From JAMXLO01 sp041487355 (GTDB taxonomy: Bacteria; Pseudomonadota; Alphaproteobacteria; Acetobacterales; Acetobacteraceae), in NCBI GenBank assembly GCA_041487355.1, contig JBGPND010000011.1, forward strand, positions 1 to 55,543: 55,543 bases of DNA, written 5' to 3'. This document shows positions 47,876 through 55,543 of the stretch, piece by piece. The position numbers and the translations under genes are program-made. Position 1 is the first letter of the stretch. Each line of letters opens with the position of its first letter. The notes below the pieces were generated by a model, which was given only the letters and a program-made list of their open reading frames with translations, had not been told where the DNA came from and searched no databases.

Positions 47876-49751
47876 CCCGCCTCCCCCGCAGCACAAGCGC
47901 CTGACCCGGTCGCGATACGACGGTTCGCGGCCGGAGGTGGTCTTCAGCGGGATCCCGATCTCGGCGGGCGTGGCGATCGGTCCGGTATTCCAGGCCTCGG
48001 AGCCGGTGCCGGAGATCACGCGGCACAAGATCCTCGCCGCGGACAGCGCCGCCGAAGGAGCGCGTCTCGACGCCGCCATCGCCCAGTCGCGCAAGCAGCT
48101 CATCAAGCTGCGGGCGCGCCTCGCCGTGCTGCCCGAGGAGAGCCAGGCAGAGCTCGCGCCGCTGATCGATGCCTATATCCGGATGCTGGGTCCGTCCCGG
48201 CTGATCCGCGGCGTGCGGCGGCGCGTCGAGGAGACACTGCTATCGGCCGAGAGCGCGGTGATGGCGGAGGCCGATGCGATTGCCGCGGCGATCCTGGGGC
48301 AGACGGAACCCGGGATGCCGGGGGACGACCAGGCAAGCCTGCGGCGGCGTGCCGAGGAGGTGCGGGAGATCGGGCGGCGCCTGGTGCGCAATCTCACCCG
48401 TGCCCCCTTCCGCAGCTTCGCCGGCCTGCCGGAAGGCGCGGTGCTGATCTCCGAGGCGCTGCGCCCGTCCGATGCGGCGTTGCTCGATCCCGCCCGGCTC
48501 GCTGGCGTGGCGACCGAGGAAGGCGGCGCCGAGGGCCATACCGCGGTGATGCTGCGCGCGCTCGGCGCACCAGCCGTGCTGGGCGCACCGGGATTGGCCC
48601 ACGCGATCAAGCCTGGCGACCTCGCCGTGGTGGACGGTTCGGCCGGCACGGTGGTGCTGAACCCGACCGCGGCAACCCTGGCCACCGCACGCCGGGCGGT
48701 CACCGCTTTCGCGCGTGAGCGCCAGCGCTTCGCCAAGCTGCGCCGCCTGCCGGCGGAGACCATGGACGGCGAGGCCGTGGAGCTGCAGGCCAATCTGGAG
48801 CTGCCGATCGAACTGCCGCTGATCGCGCAATCAGGCGCGGTCGGCATTGGCCTGCTGCGCACCGAGTTCCTGTTCATGAACCGCGAGACGGTGCCGGACG
48901 AGGACACGCAGGCGGAAACCTATCGCTCCATCGTGGAGGCGATGGGCGGCGATCCGGTGGCGATCCGCGTGCTGGACTGGGGTGGCGAGAAGGACATCGA
49001 GGCGCTGTCCAGCGCCGGCTACGTGCCGGAGGTGGCGGATGCCAACCCGGCGCTCGGGTTGCGTGGCATCAGGCTTCTGTTGCGCCGGGTCGAGCTGCTC
49101 GAGACACAGTTCGCGGCGATCCTGCGCGCCGCCACCGCGGGCCCGGTGCGGGTGATGCTGCCGATGGTCACCACGGTCGCCGAGGTGCGCGCGGCGCGCG
49201 ATGTGTATGAGCGTGTGGCGCGGCGGCTGCGCCGGCGCGGCGAGCGAATCTCCGAAAAGCTGCCGCCGCTCGGTATCATGATCGAGACGCCGGGCGCCGC
49301 CTTGTCGGCGGATGCACTGGCGCTGGAGGCCGATTTCTTCGCGATCGGCACCAACGACCTCACTGCCTACACCCTGGCGGTCGACCGGGCCGAGGCGGAT
49401 GTAGCCGAGCTGTATGACCCGCTGCATCCCGCGGTGCTGCGGCTGGTGCAGTTCGCCACCGAGGCGGCGTTGCGCATGCGGATGCCGGTGTCGGTATGCG
49501 GCGAGATGGCGGCCAATCCGCGGCTGACGCCGCTGCTTCTGGGCCTCGGTTTGCGCAGCTTCAGCATGAACGCCTCGGCGGTACCGCGGGTGAAGCGGGC
49601 GGTGCGGGCGGTGGAGATCGATGCCTGCGCCCGCTTTGCCCGTCGGGTGATGGAGCAGTCGGATCCGGCCCGGATCGAGGAGCTGGTGGAAGGCTTCAGC
49701 CGGCAGCCGTCTGGAAGCGATGCCCACGGCGCCACCCGTGCCGCACATTGA
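47862..49751 (+). CDS. ptsI: Phosphoenolpyruvate-protein phosphotransferase (EI)
   Basis: 629 residues. It takes phosphate from PEP to the active H226 in EEGGAEGHTAVMLRALGAPAVLG-like block (GGAEGHTAVM) and hands it to HPr. The PEP-binding barrel has LLRTEFLFMNRE, MLPMVTTVAE, IGTNDLTAYTLAVDR and the C-terminal VSVCGEMAAN with its conserved Cys. There is no N-terminal GAF domain, so it is not a PtsP/EI-Ntr of the enterobacterial kind. The first 25 residues are an extra basic extension. It ends the PTS operon. Confidence 0.95.
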   Translation: MSRVDPPPPQHKRLTRSRYDGSRPEVVFSGIPISAGVAIGPVFQASEPVPEITRHKILAADSAAEGARLDAAIAQSRKQLIKLRARLAVLPEESQAELAPLIDAYIRMLGPSRLIRGVRRRVEETLLSAESAVMAEADAIAAAILGQTEPGMPGDDQASLRRRAEEVREIGRRLVRNLTRAPFRSFAGLPEGAVLISEALRPSDAALLDPARLAGVATEEGGAEGHTAVMLRALGAPAVLGAPGLAHAIKPGDLAVVDGSAGTVVLNPTAATLATARRAVTAFARERQRFAKLRRLPAETMDGEAVELQANLELPIELPLIAQSGAVGIGLLRTEFLFMNRETVPDEDTQAETYRSIVEAMGGDPVAIRVLDWGGEKDIEALSSAGYVPEVADANPALGLRGIRLLLRRVELLETQFAAILRAATAGPVRVMLPMVTTVAEVRAARDVYERVARRLRRRGERISEKLPPLGIMIETPGAALSADALALEADFFAIGTNDLTAYTLAVDRAEADVAELYDPLHPAVLRLVQFATEAALRMRMPVSVCGEMAANPRLTPLLLGLGLRSFSMNASAVPRVKRAVRAVEIDACARFARRVMEQSDPARIEELVEGFSRQPSGSDAHGATRAAH

Positions 49752-49804
49752 GGTTCAGACAAAAATTCAGACGATGCGCCTGAAACCAGACAGACGTCGG
49801 ACTG

Positions 49805-50053
49805 TCAGTCAGGGATGCGGGGGAACAGTTTGATCGCGAGATTTTCGCTCAGATCGCTGAGCGTCCTGTCGCGGAAATGCGTCGCCTGGGCGACGTAGCT
49901 CCTGATCGGCGCCAGCAGGCCGTTGCGGTCCAGTACCATCACGACGCCACCCGCACAGTTCGGCGCAAGTTCGAGGGCGCACAGGACCGGCGGGACCACC
50001 AGAAAGGCGATCATGTAGTAACCGAGGGCGAAGCCAACTACCACGTTCCGCAT
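49805..50053 (-). CDS. Small hypothetical membrane protein
   Basis: 82 residues. One membrane helix lies at about 5-28 (VVVGFALGYYMIAFLVVPPV), followed by a soluble tail with a charged C-terminus. I do not recognise a family. It lies alone between ptsI (convergent) and maf on the same strand. A palindrome at 50137-50153 sits upstream and could be its operator or promoter region. It is called because of the clean helix and codon pattern; it may be lineage-specific. Confidence 0.55.
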   Translation of the reverse strand: MRNVVVGFALGYYMIAFLVVPPVLCALELAPNCAGGVVMVLDRNGLLAPIRSYVAQATHFRDRTLSDLSENLAIKLFPRIPD

Positions 50054-50136
50054 CGACGCAAACTCACGCTGGTTGCCGCGTGGCCGACGCGTTACGGCTC
50101 CAGGACTCGTTTGGCAAGTCTTTAATCGCTATAAAC

Positions 50137-50153
50137 ATCCCATAATATGGGAT
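50137..50153. promoter_or_regulatory. Perfect 17-bp AT-rich palindrome between maf and the small membrane protein
   Basis: ATCCCATAATATGGGAT, 8-bp arms around one base, in one of the few AT-rich stretches of the window (50120-50160). Both neighbours are on the minus strand, so it could be a weak hairpin after maf or an operator before the gene at 49805. Confidence 0.5.
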
Positions 50154-50179
50154 TACTGGGTCTGCAATCGATAGTTGTA

Positions 50180-50791
50180 TCAGGCCATAAGCACGCCGCG
50201 CTGGCGCAGGAACCCGAGCAGCTCCAGCAAGGGCAGGCCGAGGATGGCGGCATGCTCGCCTTCAACGCGCTCGAACAAATGCACCCCGCGCCCCTCCAAT
50301 CGGTAGGCACCGACCGTGGTGGTGACCTCGTCACCTTCGGCGGCCAGATAGGCATCCAGGAAGGCGTCGCTGAACCGTCGCATCGTAAGGCGCGGGTTGG
50401 CCACGTGGTGCCACACGCGCTGCCCGTCCTGCTGACACAGGACCGCCGTGGCCAATGCATGGGTGCGGCCGCGCAGCGCGCGAAGCTGAGCGGCCGCCGC
50501 CGCCGAATCACCCGGCTTGTCGAACCACTCGTCGCCACATACCAGGATCTGGTCGGCACCGATCACCAGCGCCTCCGGATCACGCAACGCGACACGCCTC
50601 GCCTTCAGTTCGGCCAGCAGCAGGGCAGCCGCCTCCGCACTCGCGCCATCTGCCTTGGCAGTCCGCTTGACGTCCGCCTCGTCGATATGCGCCGGCTGGA
50701 TCGTGAATGTGAGGTCCGCCGCCTGCAACACGGCACGGCGGGAAGCAGAGGCACTGGCCAGGATCAGCCGAGGGGTCGGACGCTGCAGCAT
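50180..50791 (-). CDS. maf: Maf-family nucleotide pyrophosphatase
   Basis: 203 residues. LILASASASRRAVLQAADL at the N-terminus is the Maf signature, VIGADQILVCGDEWFDKPG follows (about 76-94), then LRGRTHALATAVLC and VGAYRLEGRGVHLFERVEG. Members hydrolyse non-canonical or modified nucleoside triphosphates and have been linked to septum control. The ATG at 50791 overlaps the TGA of ppsR; a GTG one codon earlier (50794) is equally possible. The maf-ppsR pairing is usual in alphaproteobacteria. Confidence 0.93.
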   Translation of the reverse strand: MLQRPTPRLILASASASRRAVLQAADLTFTIQPAHIDEADVKRTAKADGASAEAAALLLAELKARRVALRDPEALVIGADQILVCGDEWFDKPGDSAAAAAQLRALRGRTHALATAVLCQQDGQRVWHHVANPRLTMRRFSDAFLDAYLAAEGDEVTTTVGAYRLEGRGVHLFERVEGEHAAILGLPLLELLGFLRQRGVLMA

Positions 50792-51657
50792 CACGGTTTG
50801 GCTTCGGCGTCTTTGCGCCGGTGCTCATGCCAAGCCTCCATGAGCTGCAACACGGTCGCCGCGGTCTCCTCGATGGAGCGCCGCGTCACGTCTATCACCG
50901 GCCAGCCCCTTCGGTTGCACAGCCGCCTGGCCCAGAGCAACTCCGCCTTCACCGCGTCCTCGTCGACATAGTCCGTGCTGTTCTGGCGCACGATGCCGGC
51001 AGTATTGCCGGCGCCGATCAGCCGGAGACGGTGGCGGCGGATCTCAATCAGCGCCTCGGCTCCCAGCGTGAGCCCGATCACCGGGCACTGCACGGTGTCC
51101 AGGCCAGGCGGCTCCGGCAGGCTCGGCACCAGCGGGACATTGGCGGCCTTGATGCCGCGATTGGCCAAATAAAAGCAGGTCGGCGTCTTCGAACTGCGGG
51201 ACACGCCGACCAGGACCACATCCGCCTCGGCCAGACCTGGCTGCTGCTGGCCATCGTCATGCGCCAGCACATAGTGCATCGCGTCGATACGGCGGAAATA
51301 ATCGGCGTTCAGCACATATTGCCGGCCGGGCCGAGCCGCGGCCTGCTCGCCGATGTAGTCCTGCAGCAGGTTCATCACCGGGTCGAGCACGTTCACCACC
51401 GGCACGTCCAGCCGCCGGCAGGTCGTCTCCAGCTCAGCCCGCAGCGCCCGGTCGACCAGGGTGGAAAGCACCGGTCCCGGCTCGTGCTCCACACCCTCCA
51501 GCACGCGATGCAACTGAAAACGCGTCCGGATCAGGCTCCAGCGGTGATAGACGATCTCCGTATGCTCAAATTGGACCGTCGTGGCTCGCGCGATGGCGTT
51601 CAGTGTCTCGCCGGTGGCGTCGGAGACCAGGTGCAGGTTGATGCGATGATCGGACAT
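50791..51657 (-). CDS. ppsR: PpsR-like bifunctional kinase/pyrophosphorylase (DUF299)
   Basis: 288 residues. It begins INLHLVSDATGETLNAIARA and has the P-loop-like VLVGVSRSSKTPTCFYLA (about 149-166). Proteins of this family phosphorylate and dephosphorylate pyruvate phosphate dikinase or PEP synthase using ADP and Pi. The target is likely PPDK in alphaproteobacteria, by family knowledge; no ppdK or ppsA gene is visible here. The ATG at 51657 matches the family start. It is divergent from hemE across 288 bases. Confidence 0.92.
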   Translation of the reverse strand: MSDHRINLHLVSDATGETLNAIARATTVQFEHTEIVYHRWSLIRTRFQLHRVLEGVEHEPGPVLSTLVDRALRAELETTCRRLDVPVVNVLDPVMNLLQDYIGEQAAARPGRQYVLNADYFRRIDAMHYVLAHDDGQQQPGLAEADVVLVGVSRSSKTPTCFYLANRGIKAANVPLVPSLPEPPGLDTVQCPVIGLTLGAEALIEIRRHRLRLIGAGNTAGIVRQNSTDYVDEDAVKAELLWARRLCNRRGWPVIDVTRRSIEETAATVLQLMEAWHEHRRKDAEAKP

Positions 51658-51945
51658 GGGAGTGAGGATAGCGGGGATAATGGGGGCTGCCATCAGGCCT
51701 GGGCGCACCGGCGACGAATCCCGGGGACAAGTCCCGCATCCCGATGAACAGGGGATGAATTCGCCGCTGTCGCTGGGGAATCCAGGATGACAGCCGTCCA
51801 GTCCGCGATTCCAACTGCTTCGGCGGTAAGGCTACTGTGAGTATCCAGGGAATGTTTCCGGGAGAGAGCCGGTACCCCGTGACTCACAGCCCCAACTACC
51901 ACCGCATCAGGTTTCTTTATTCTGCTTTCCTGTTATGCGAGGGGT
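51658..51945. other. 288-base intergenic region between divergent ppsR and hemE
   Basis: No gene is seen here. The region contains a T-rich stretch (about 51909-51932) just before the GAGGGGT ribosome-binding site of hemE, and an AGGATAGCGGGGATAATG stretch (about 51665-51682). The position next to hemE is where Caulobacter and Sinorhizobium have oriC, but I find no good DnaA box (only a TTATCCCCG-like sequence on the minus strand near 51674-51680). Confidence 0.5.
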
Positions 51946-52992
51946 ATGAAGACCGGCACAAAGCCACTGTTGCGGGCGCTACGCGGGGAGCCGGTCTGGC
52001 CGCCGCCGATCTGGTTGATGCGCCAGGCGGGGCGATACCTGCCGGAATACCGCGACGTCCGGTCCAGGGTCGGCGATTTCATAGCGCTGTGCACGACACC
52101 GGGTCTGGCGGCAGAGGTGACGCTGCAACCCATCCGTCGCTACGGCTTCGATGCGGCGATTCTGTTCAGCGACATCCTGATGCTGCCATGGGCCATGGGC
52201 CATGGGCTGGAATACCGGGAAGGCGAGGGACCGGTGTTGCCACCGCTGCGTGATGAGGCCTCCGTCATGGCGCTCGATCCGTGCCGCATCCCGGAGGCGA
52301 TTGCGCCGATCCTGGAAACCGTGCGCCTGGTCCGCACGGGTCTCGCGGCCGAAGGTTTTTCTGACTGTGCCTTGATCGGCTTTGCCGGCGCGCCATTCAC
52401 CGTGGCCTGCTACATGGTCGAAGGCGGCGGCTCCAAGGATTTCGCCGCAACGCGGACCATGGCCTATCGCGAGCCGGAGCTGTTCGAACGGCTGATTTCC
52501 CTGCTCACCGATGCGACGGTGACCTATCTCGCGGCGCAGATCGAGGCCGGTGCCGAAGCGGTGATGCTGTTCGACAGTTGGGCAGGGGTGCTGTCGCCAC
52601 GGCTTTTCCGTTCGCATGTGATCCGGCCGACCGAAACGATCGTGGCGAGGCTCAGGTCGCGCTTCCCGACCGTGCCGGTGATCGGCTTTCCGCGCTTGGC
52701 AGGTTTGATGATCGGCGACTACGCTGTGGCGACGCAGGTGAACGCAGTCGGCCTCGACACCTCAATGGATCCGGCCTTGGTCGCGCGATGCGTGCCGCAG
52801 GATGTCGCCTTGCAAGGCAACCTGGACCCGCTGGCATTGGCTGGTGGCGGGGAGGCCTTGCGGCACGAGACGCTGGAAATCCTGCATACGCTGCGCGGAC
52901 GGCCGTTCATCTTCAACCTGGGGCATGGCATCGTGCCGCAGACGCCGCCGCAGCATGTGGCGGAGCTCGTGGAGCTGGTGCGTGCGGCCTAA
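51946..52992 (+). CDS. hemE: Uroporphyrinogen decarboxylase
   Basis: 348 residues, full length. It converts uroporphyrinogen III to coproporphyrinogen III. The signatures PPIWLMRQAGRYLPEYR near the N-terminus and GFAGAPFTVACYMVEGGGSKDF (about 145-166, given here only in part) are present, and FNLGHGIVPQTPPQHV closes the protein. GAGGGG lies just before the ATG. The end overlaps the hemH start by 11 bases, so hemE, hemH and hemJ form one haem operon. Confidence 0.96.
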   Translation: MKTGTKPLLRALRGEPVWPPPIWLMRQAGRYLPEYRDVRSRVGDFIALCTTPGLAAEVTLQPIRRYGFDAAILFSDILMLPWAMGHGLEYREGEGPVLPPLRDEASVMALDPCRIPEAIAPILETVRLVRTGLAAEGFSDCALIGFAGAPFTVACYMVEGGGSKDFAATRTMAYREPELFERLISLLTDATVTYLAAQIEAGAEAVMLFDSWAGVLSPRLFRSHVIRPTETIVARLRSRFPTVPVIGFPRLAGLMIGDYAVATQVNAVGLDTSMDPALVARCVPQDVALQGNLDPLALAGGGEALRHETLEILHTLRGRPFIFNLGHGIVPQTPPQHVAELVELVRAA

Positions 52993-54031
52993 GGTTGCCG
53001 TCGTGCTGTTCAATCTGGGCGGGCCCGACAGGCCGGAGGCGATCAAGCCCTTCCTGCTGAATCTGTTCATCGATCCGGCGATCTTGCGCGTGCCATTCTT
53101 CCTGCGGCCCATCCTGGCGCGTTTCATCGTGCGAAGCCGGTTACGGCCCGCGACCGCGAACTACGCCATGCTTGGCGGCAGATCGCCGTTGCTCGAACTG
53201 ACGCAGGCGCAAGCGGCGGCGCTCGCGGCTGGGCTGCGAGAGCTTGACGCGAAATGCTTCATCGCGATGCGCTACTGGCACCCGCTGAGTGACGAAACGG
53301 CCCAGACCGTGCGGGATTGGCAGCCGGACGAGGTGGTGCTGCTGCCGCTCTATCCGCACTATTCCACGACGACGACGGGCAGTTCGCTCACCGCGTGGCG
53401 TGAGGCCGCCGCACGCGCCGGCCTTGTGGCGGATACCGTGACCATCTGCTGCTACGCAACCGATGCGGACTATGTCGCGGCCACGACCGCGTTGCTGCAC
53501 ACGGCGTACCACGCGGCACGGACGCGGCTCGATCCGGCGGTGCGGCTTCGCGTGCTGTTTTCCGCCCATGGGCTACCGGAGGTCGTGGTGCGTCAGGGCG
53601 ACCCGTATCAATGGCAGATCGAGCGGACAGTTGCCTGCGTCCTGGCGGAATGGCGCGAAAGAGCGCCGGACTGGGTGATCTGCTATCAGTCGCGTGCGAC
53701 GCCACAACAATGGATCGGGCCTAGCACCGAAGCCGAGATCGAGCGGGCGGCGCACGACAGGGTGGCGGTGCTGGTGGTGCCGATCGCCTTCGTCTCCGAG
53801 CATTCCGAGACGCTGGTAGAGCTCGACGTGGAATATCGTGCACTGGCGGAGAGGCTGGGCGTGCCGGGCTATTTCCGTGTCCCCACGCAGAACTCCGATG
53901 CCGCGTTCATTGCGGCGCTAGCGCGACTGGTGCGACATGCGCGCTCGCATGGTCCAGGCCTGTGCAGCCATGCCGGTGGACGGATCTGCCCGGCGGACCG
54001 GAGCGGCTGCCCGCACAGGGCGCTCCAGTGA
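52982..54031 (+). CDS. hemH: Ferrochelatase with Cys-rich C-terminus
   Basis: 349 residues with a GTG start at 52982 (GGAG about 9 bases upstream), inside the hemE 3' end. It inserts Fe2+ into protoporphyrin IX. LFNLGGPDRPEAIKPFL, LPLYPHYSTTTTGS, the catalytic His in FSAHGLPE, and HSETLVELDVEY are the family blocks. The C-terminus has C328, C336 and C343, and C156/C157 are internal; this resembles the [2Fe-2S] ligands of Caulobacter and mycobacterial ferrochelatases (one internal and three C-terminal Cys). The stop overlaps hemJ. Confidence 0.94.
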   Translation: MRPKVAVVLFNLGGPDRPEAIKPFLLNLFIDPAILRVPFFLRPILARFIVRSRLRPATANYAMLGGRSPLLELTQAQAAALAAGLRELDAKCFIAMRYWHPLSDETAQTVRDWQPDEVVLLPLYPHYSTTTTGSSLTAWREAAARAGLVADTVTICCYATDADYVAATTALLHTAYHAARTRLDPAVRLRVLFSAHGLPEVVVRQGDPYQWQIERTVACVLAEWRERAPDWVICYQSRATPQQWIGPSTEAEIERAAHDRVAVLVVPIAFVSEHSETLVELDVEYRALAERLGVPGYFRVPTQNSDAAFIAALARLVRHARSHGPGLCSHAGGRICPADRSGCPHRALQ

Positions 54032-54480
54032 CGATTGCGTTTCTGGCCTGGCTGTATCCGTGGACGAAGGCGCTCCATGTAATCGCAGTGATCGCCTGGA
54101 TGGCAGGTATGTTCTATCTGCCTCGGCTTTATGTGTACCACTGCGAGCTGAAGCCTGGCTCGGCCGAGAGCGAGCGGTTCAAGATGATGGAGCGGCGGCT
54201 GCTCCGGCAGATCATCAACCCGGCGATGATCGCTACATGGCTGTTCGGAGTCATGCTCGTGCTGACGCCGGGGATTCTGGACTGGTCCGCGGGCTGGTGG
54301 CACGTGAAGCTCGCCGCGGTGATCCTGCTGACCGGTTTCCACGGCGCGCTGTCGCGCTGGCGGCGGGACTTCCTGGAGGACCGCAATATTCGTCCGCAGC
54401 GTTTCTACCGCATCGCCAACGAGGTGCCCACGCTGCTGGTCATCGGCATCGTGGTGATGGTCATCGTCCGGCCGTTCTGA
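54028..54480 (+). CDS. hemJ: Protoporphyrinogen oxidase HemJ
   Basis: 150 residues with four membrane helices (about 5-27, 61-80, 88-105 and 130-150). H18 in KALHVIAVIAWMAGMFYLPRL and the RLYVYH segment are the conserved HemJ residues thought to bind haem. HemJ oxidises protoporphyrinogen IX to protoporphyrin IX, the step before ferrochelatase. It starts with GTG at 54028, overlapping the hemH stop (GTGA). Gene order hemE-hemH-hemJ-rho is common near the origin in alphaproteobacteria. Confidence 0.93.
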   Translation: MTIAFLAWLYPWTKALHVIAVIAWMAGMFYLPRLYVYHCELKPGSAESERFKMMERRLLRQIINPAMIATWLFGVMLVLTPGILDWSAGWWHVKLAAVILLTGFHGALSRWRRDFLEDRNIRPQRFYRIANEVPTLLVIGIVVMVIVRPF

Positions 54481-54532
54481 CGCCGCCGATCCAAAGCCCT
54501 TGACTTTCCATGCTGATCGGACCACCTGCCGG

Positions 54533-54562
54533 TTGACGGGAGGACTCCGATCCGCCTAGCCT
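54533..54562 (+). promoter_or_regulatory. Possible promoter in the rho leader
   Basis: TTGACG (54533-54538), an 18-base spacer and TAGCCT (54557-54562), about 155 bases before the rho ATG. The 236-base gap to hemJ leaves a long leader, as expected for autoregulated rho. A CCCCCGC-AAGG pattern at 54571-54582 offers no clear stem. Confidence 0.35.
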
Positions 54563-54716
54563 CTGGCTTCCCCCCGCAAGGCGGCAATCAACCCCCGCCT
54601 CGATCCTCCCACCAGACGGGACCGAACCCGGCCATCGATAATGCGATGGTTGGCAACGACACACCGGGCGTTCTGCCCGCGTTCCGCTTCATCAATCGGA
54701 CCACGCCGAGGCGTCC

Positions 54717-55543
54717 ATGCATCTCGCCGAACTAAAGGCCAAATCACCCGCCGACCTGCTGAGCTATGCCGAATCGCTGCAGATCGAGAACGCATCGTCC
54801 TTGCGCAAGCAGGACATGATGTTCGCGATTCTGAAGAACCTGGCCGAGAACGACCAGGCGATTCATGGCGAGGGCACGCTGGAAATCCTGCCTGACGGCT
54901 TCGGCTTTCTGCGCAGCCCGGAAGCCAACTATCTGCCGGGTCCCGATGACATCTATGTGAGTCCGAGCCAGGTGCGGCGTTTCGCCCTGCGCACTGGCGA
55001 TTCGGTCGAGGGCCAGATCCGCGCGCCGAAGGACGGCGAGCGCTATTTCGCCTTGCTCAAGCTCAACACCATCAATTTCGAGCCACCCGACGCGGTGCGG
55101 CATCGGATCAACTTCGACAACCTGACCCCGCTCTATCCCGATGAGCGGCTGAAGATGGAAGTGGAGAACTTCCAGTCGGTGGCGAAGGGTCCGACGAAGG
55201 ACTACACGCCGCGGGTGATCGATCTGATCGCGCCGATCGGCAAGGGTCAGCGTGCATTGATCGTGTCGCCGCCGCGCACCGGCAAGACGGTGATGCTGCA
55301 GAACATCGCCACCGCGATCGCCGCCAACCATCCCGAGGTGTTCCTGATCGTGCTGCTGATCGACGAGCGGCCGGAGGAAGTCACCGACATGGCGCGTTCG
55401 GTGAAGGGCGAGGTGATCAGCTCCACCTTCGACGAGCCGGCCACGCGCCACGTGCAGGTGACCGAGATGGTGCTGGAGAAGGCCAAGCGTCTGGTCGAGC
55501 ATCGGCGCGACGTGGTGATCCTGCTGGATTCGATCACGCGCCT
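54717..55543 (+). CDS. rho: Transcription termination factor Rho, partial
   Basis: The first 275 residues are visible; the 3' end is beyond the window. It is an RNA-dependent ATPase helicase that ends transcription. The N-terminal domain (MHLAELKAKSPADLLSYAE), the cold-shock-like RNA-binding domain (EGTLEILPDGFGFLRSP, 52-68, and NYLPGPDDIYVSPSQ) and the start of the ATPase core (Walker A SPPRTGKTV, 184-192, then LIVLLIDERPEEVTDM) are clear. It follows the haem operon on the same strand after 236 bases. Confidence 0.96.
   Translation, partial: MHLAELKAKSPADLLSYAESLQIENASSLRKQDMMFAILKNLAENDQAIHGEGTLEILPDGFGFLRSPEANYLPGPDDIYVSPSQVRRFALRTGDSVEGQIRAPKDGERYFALLKLNTINFEPPDAVRHRINFDNLTPLYPDERLKMEVENFQSVAKGPTKDYTPRVIDLIAPIGKGQRALIVSPPRTGKTVMLQNIATAIAANHPEVFLIVLLIDERPEEVTDMARSVKGEVISSTFDEPATRHVQVTEMVLEKAKRLVEHRRDVVILLDSITR

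Noticed and set aside
1..55543. tRNA or rRNA genes
   Set aside because: I found no cloverleaf with a T-arm GTTCGANTC pattern and no rRNA-like stretch on either strand by eye; a covariance search could still find one.

Overview
The window (about 55.5 kb, GC-rich) looks like chromosomal DNA of an alphaproteobacterium, most likely Rhodospirillales/Acetobacteraceae. The support is GcrA (an alphaproteobacterial cell-cycle regulator), the ChvG/ChvI two-component pair, a short HPr kinase with RapZ and a regulatory PTS, an aa3-type cytochrome oxidase operon, HemJ next to hemE/hemH/rho, and many alphaproteobacterial-style palindromic intergenic repeats. The family assignment is inference; no rRNA or tRNA gene was recognised. 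The last part (maf, ppsR, hemE, hemH, hemJ, rho) is a gene order often found near oriC in alphaproteobacteria.

Layout. 0-2.1 kb: ctaC/ctaD (cytochrome oxidase II and I, the latter cut by the window edge), minus strand. 2.5-6.6 kb: a methyltransferase, a cold-shock protein, tatA, an acetamidase/formamidase, gcrA and a CHAP-domain lipoprotein. 6.6-7.0 kb: a decayed CaiB/BaiF CoA-transferase. 7.3-9.8 kb: a DUF4089 (AtzG-like) small subunit overlapping an amidase, then an alpha/beta hydrolase. 10-14.7 kb: glycogen phosphorylase, a divergent cytosine-deaminase-like amidohydrolase and a second alpha/beta hydrolase. 14.9-16.5 kb: a DUF4387/AtuA (DUF1446) pair. 16.6-26.1 kb: a long minus-strand operon for uptake and beta-oxidation of an unknown acid: fadB-type protein, acyl-CoA dehydrogenase, livH, livM, livG, livF, a truncated AMP-binding protein and a periplasmic binding protein. 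26.1-26.8 kb: a Phd-like/PemK-like toxin-antitoxin pair.

26.9-37.2 kb is the most distinctive part: a coenzyme F420 island. It has FO synthase (fbiC, cofG-cofH fusion), cofC, cofD and cofE, four luciferase-like monooxygenase (LLM) family oxidoreductases and a close homologue of mycobacterial F420-dependent glucose-6-phosphate dehydrogenase with all its known active-site residues. Cofactor synthesis, a reducing enzyme and candidate users therefore sit together in a Gram-negative host. A HugZ/DUF2470 protein follows.

38.3-49.8 kb: chvI-chvG, then about 5 kb of mostly minus-strand accessory genes (peptide-binding protein, DUF1028, DUF559, enoyl-CoA hydratase, threonine dehydratase-like), then hprK-rapZ-EIIA(Man)-HPr-EI. 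49.8-55.5 kb: a small membrane protein, maf, ppsR, and divergently hemE-hemH-hemJ and the start of rho.

The intergenic DNA is rich in palindromic repeats of at least six families. Some lie inside operons, one contributes the stop codon of a gene, and one appears to contribute the C-terminal tail of CtaC. Most starts were chosen from ribosome-binding sites, overlaps and family length; no similarity search was run.
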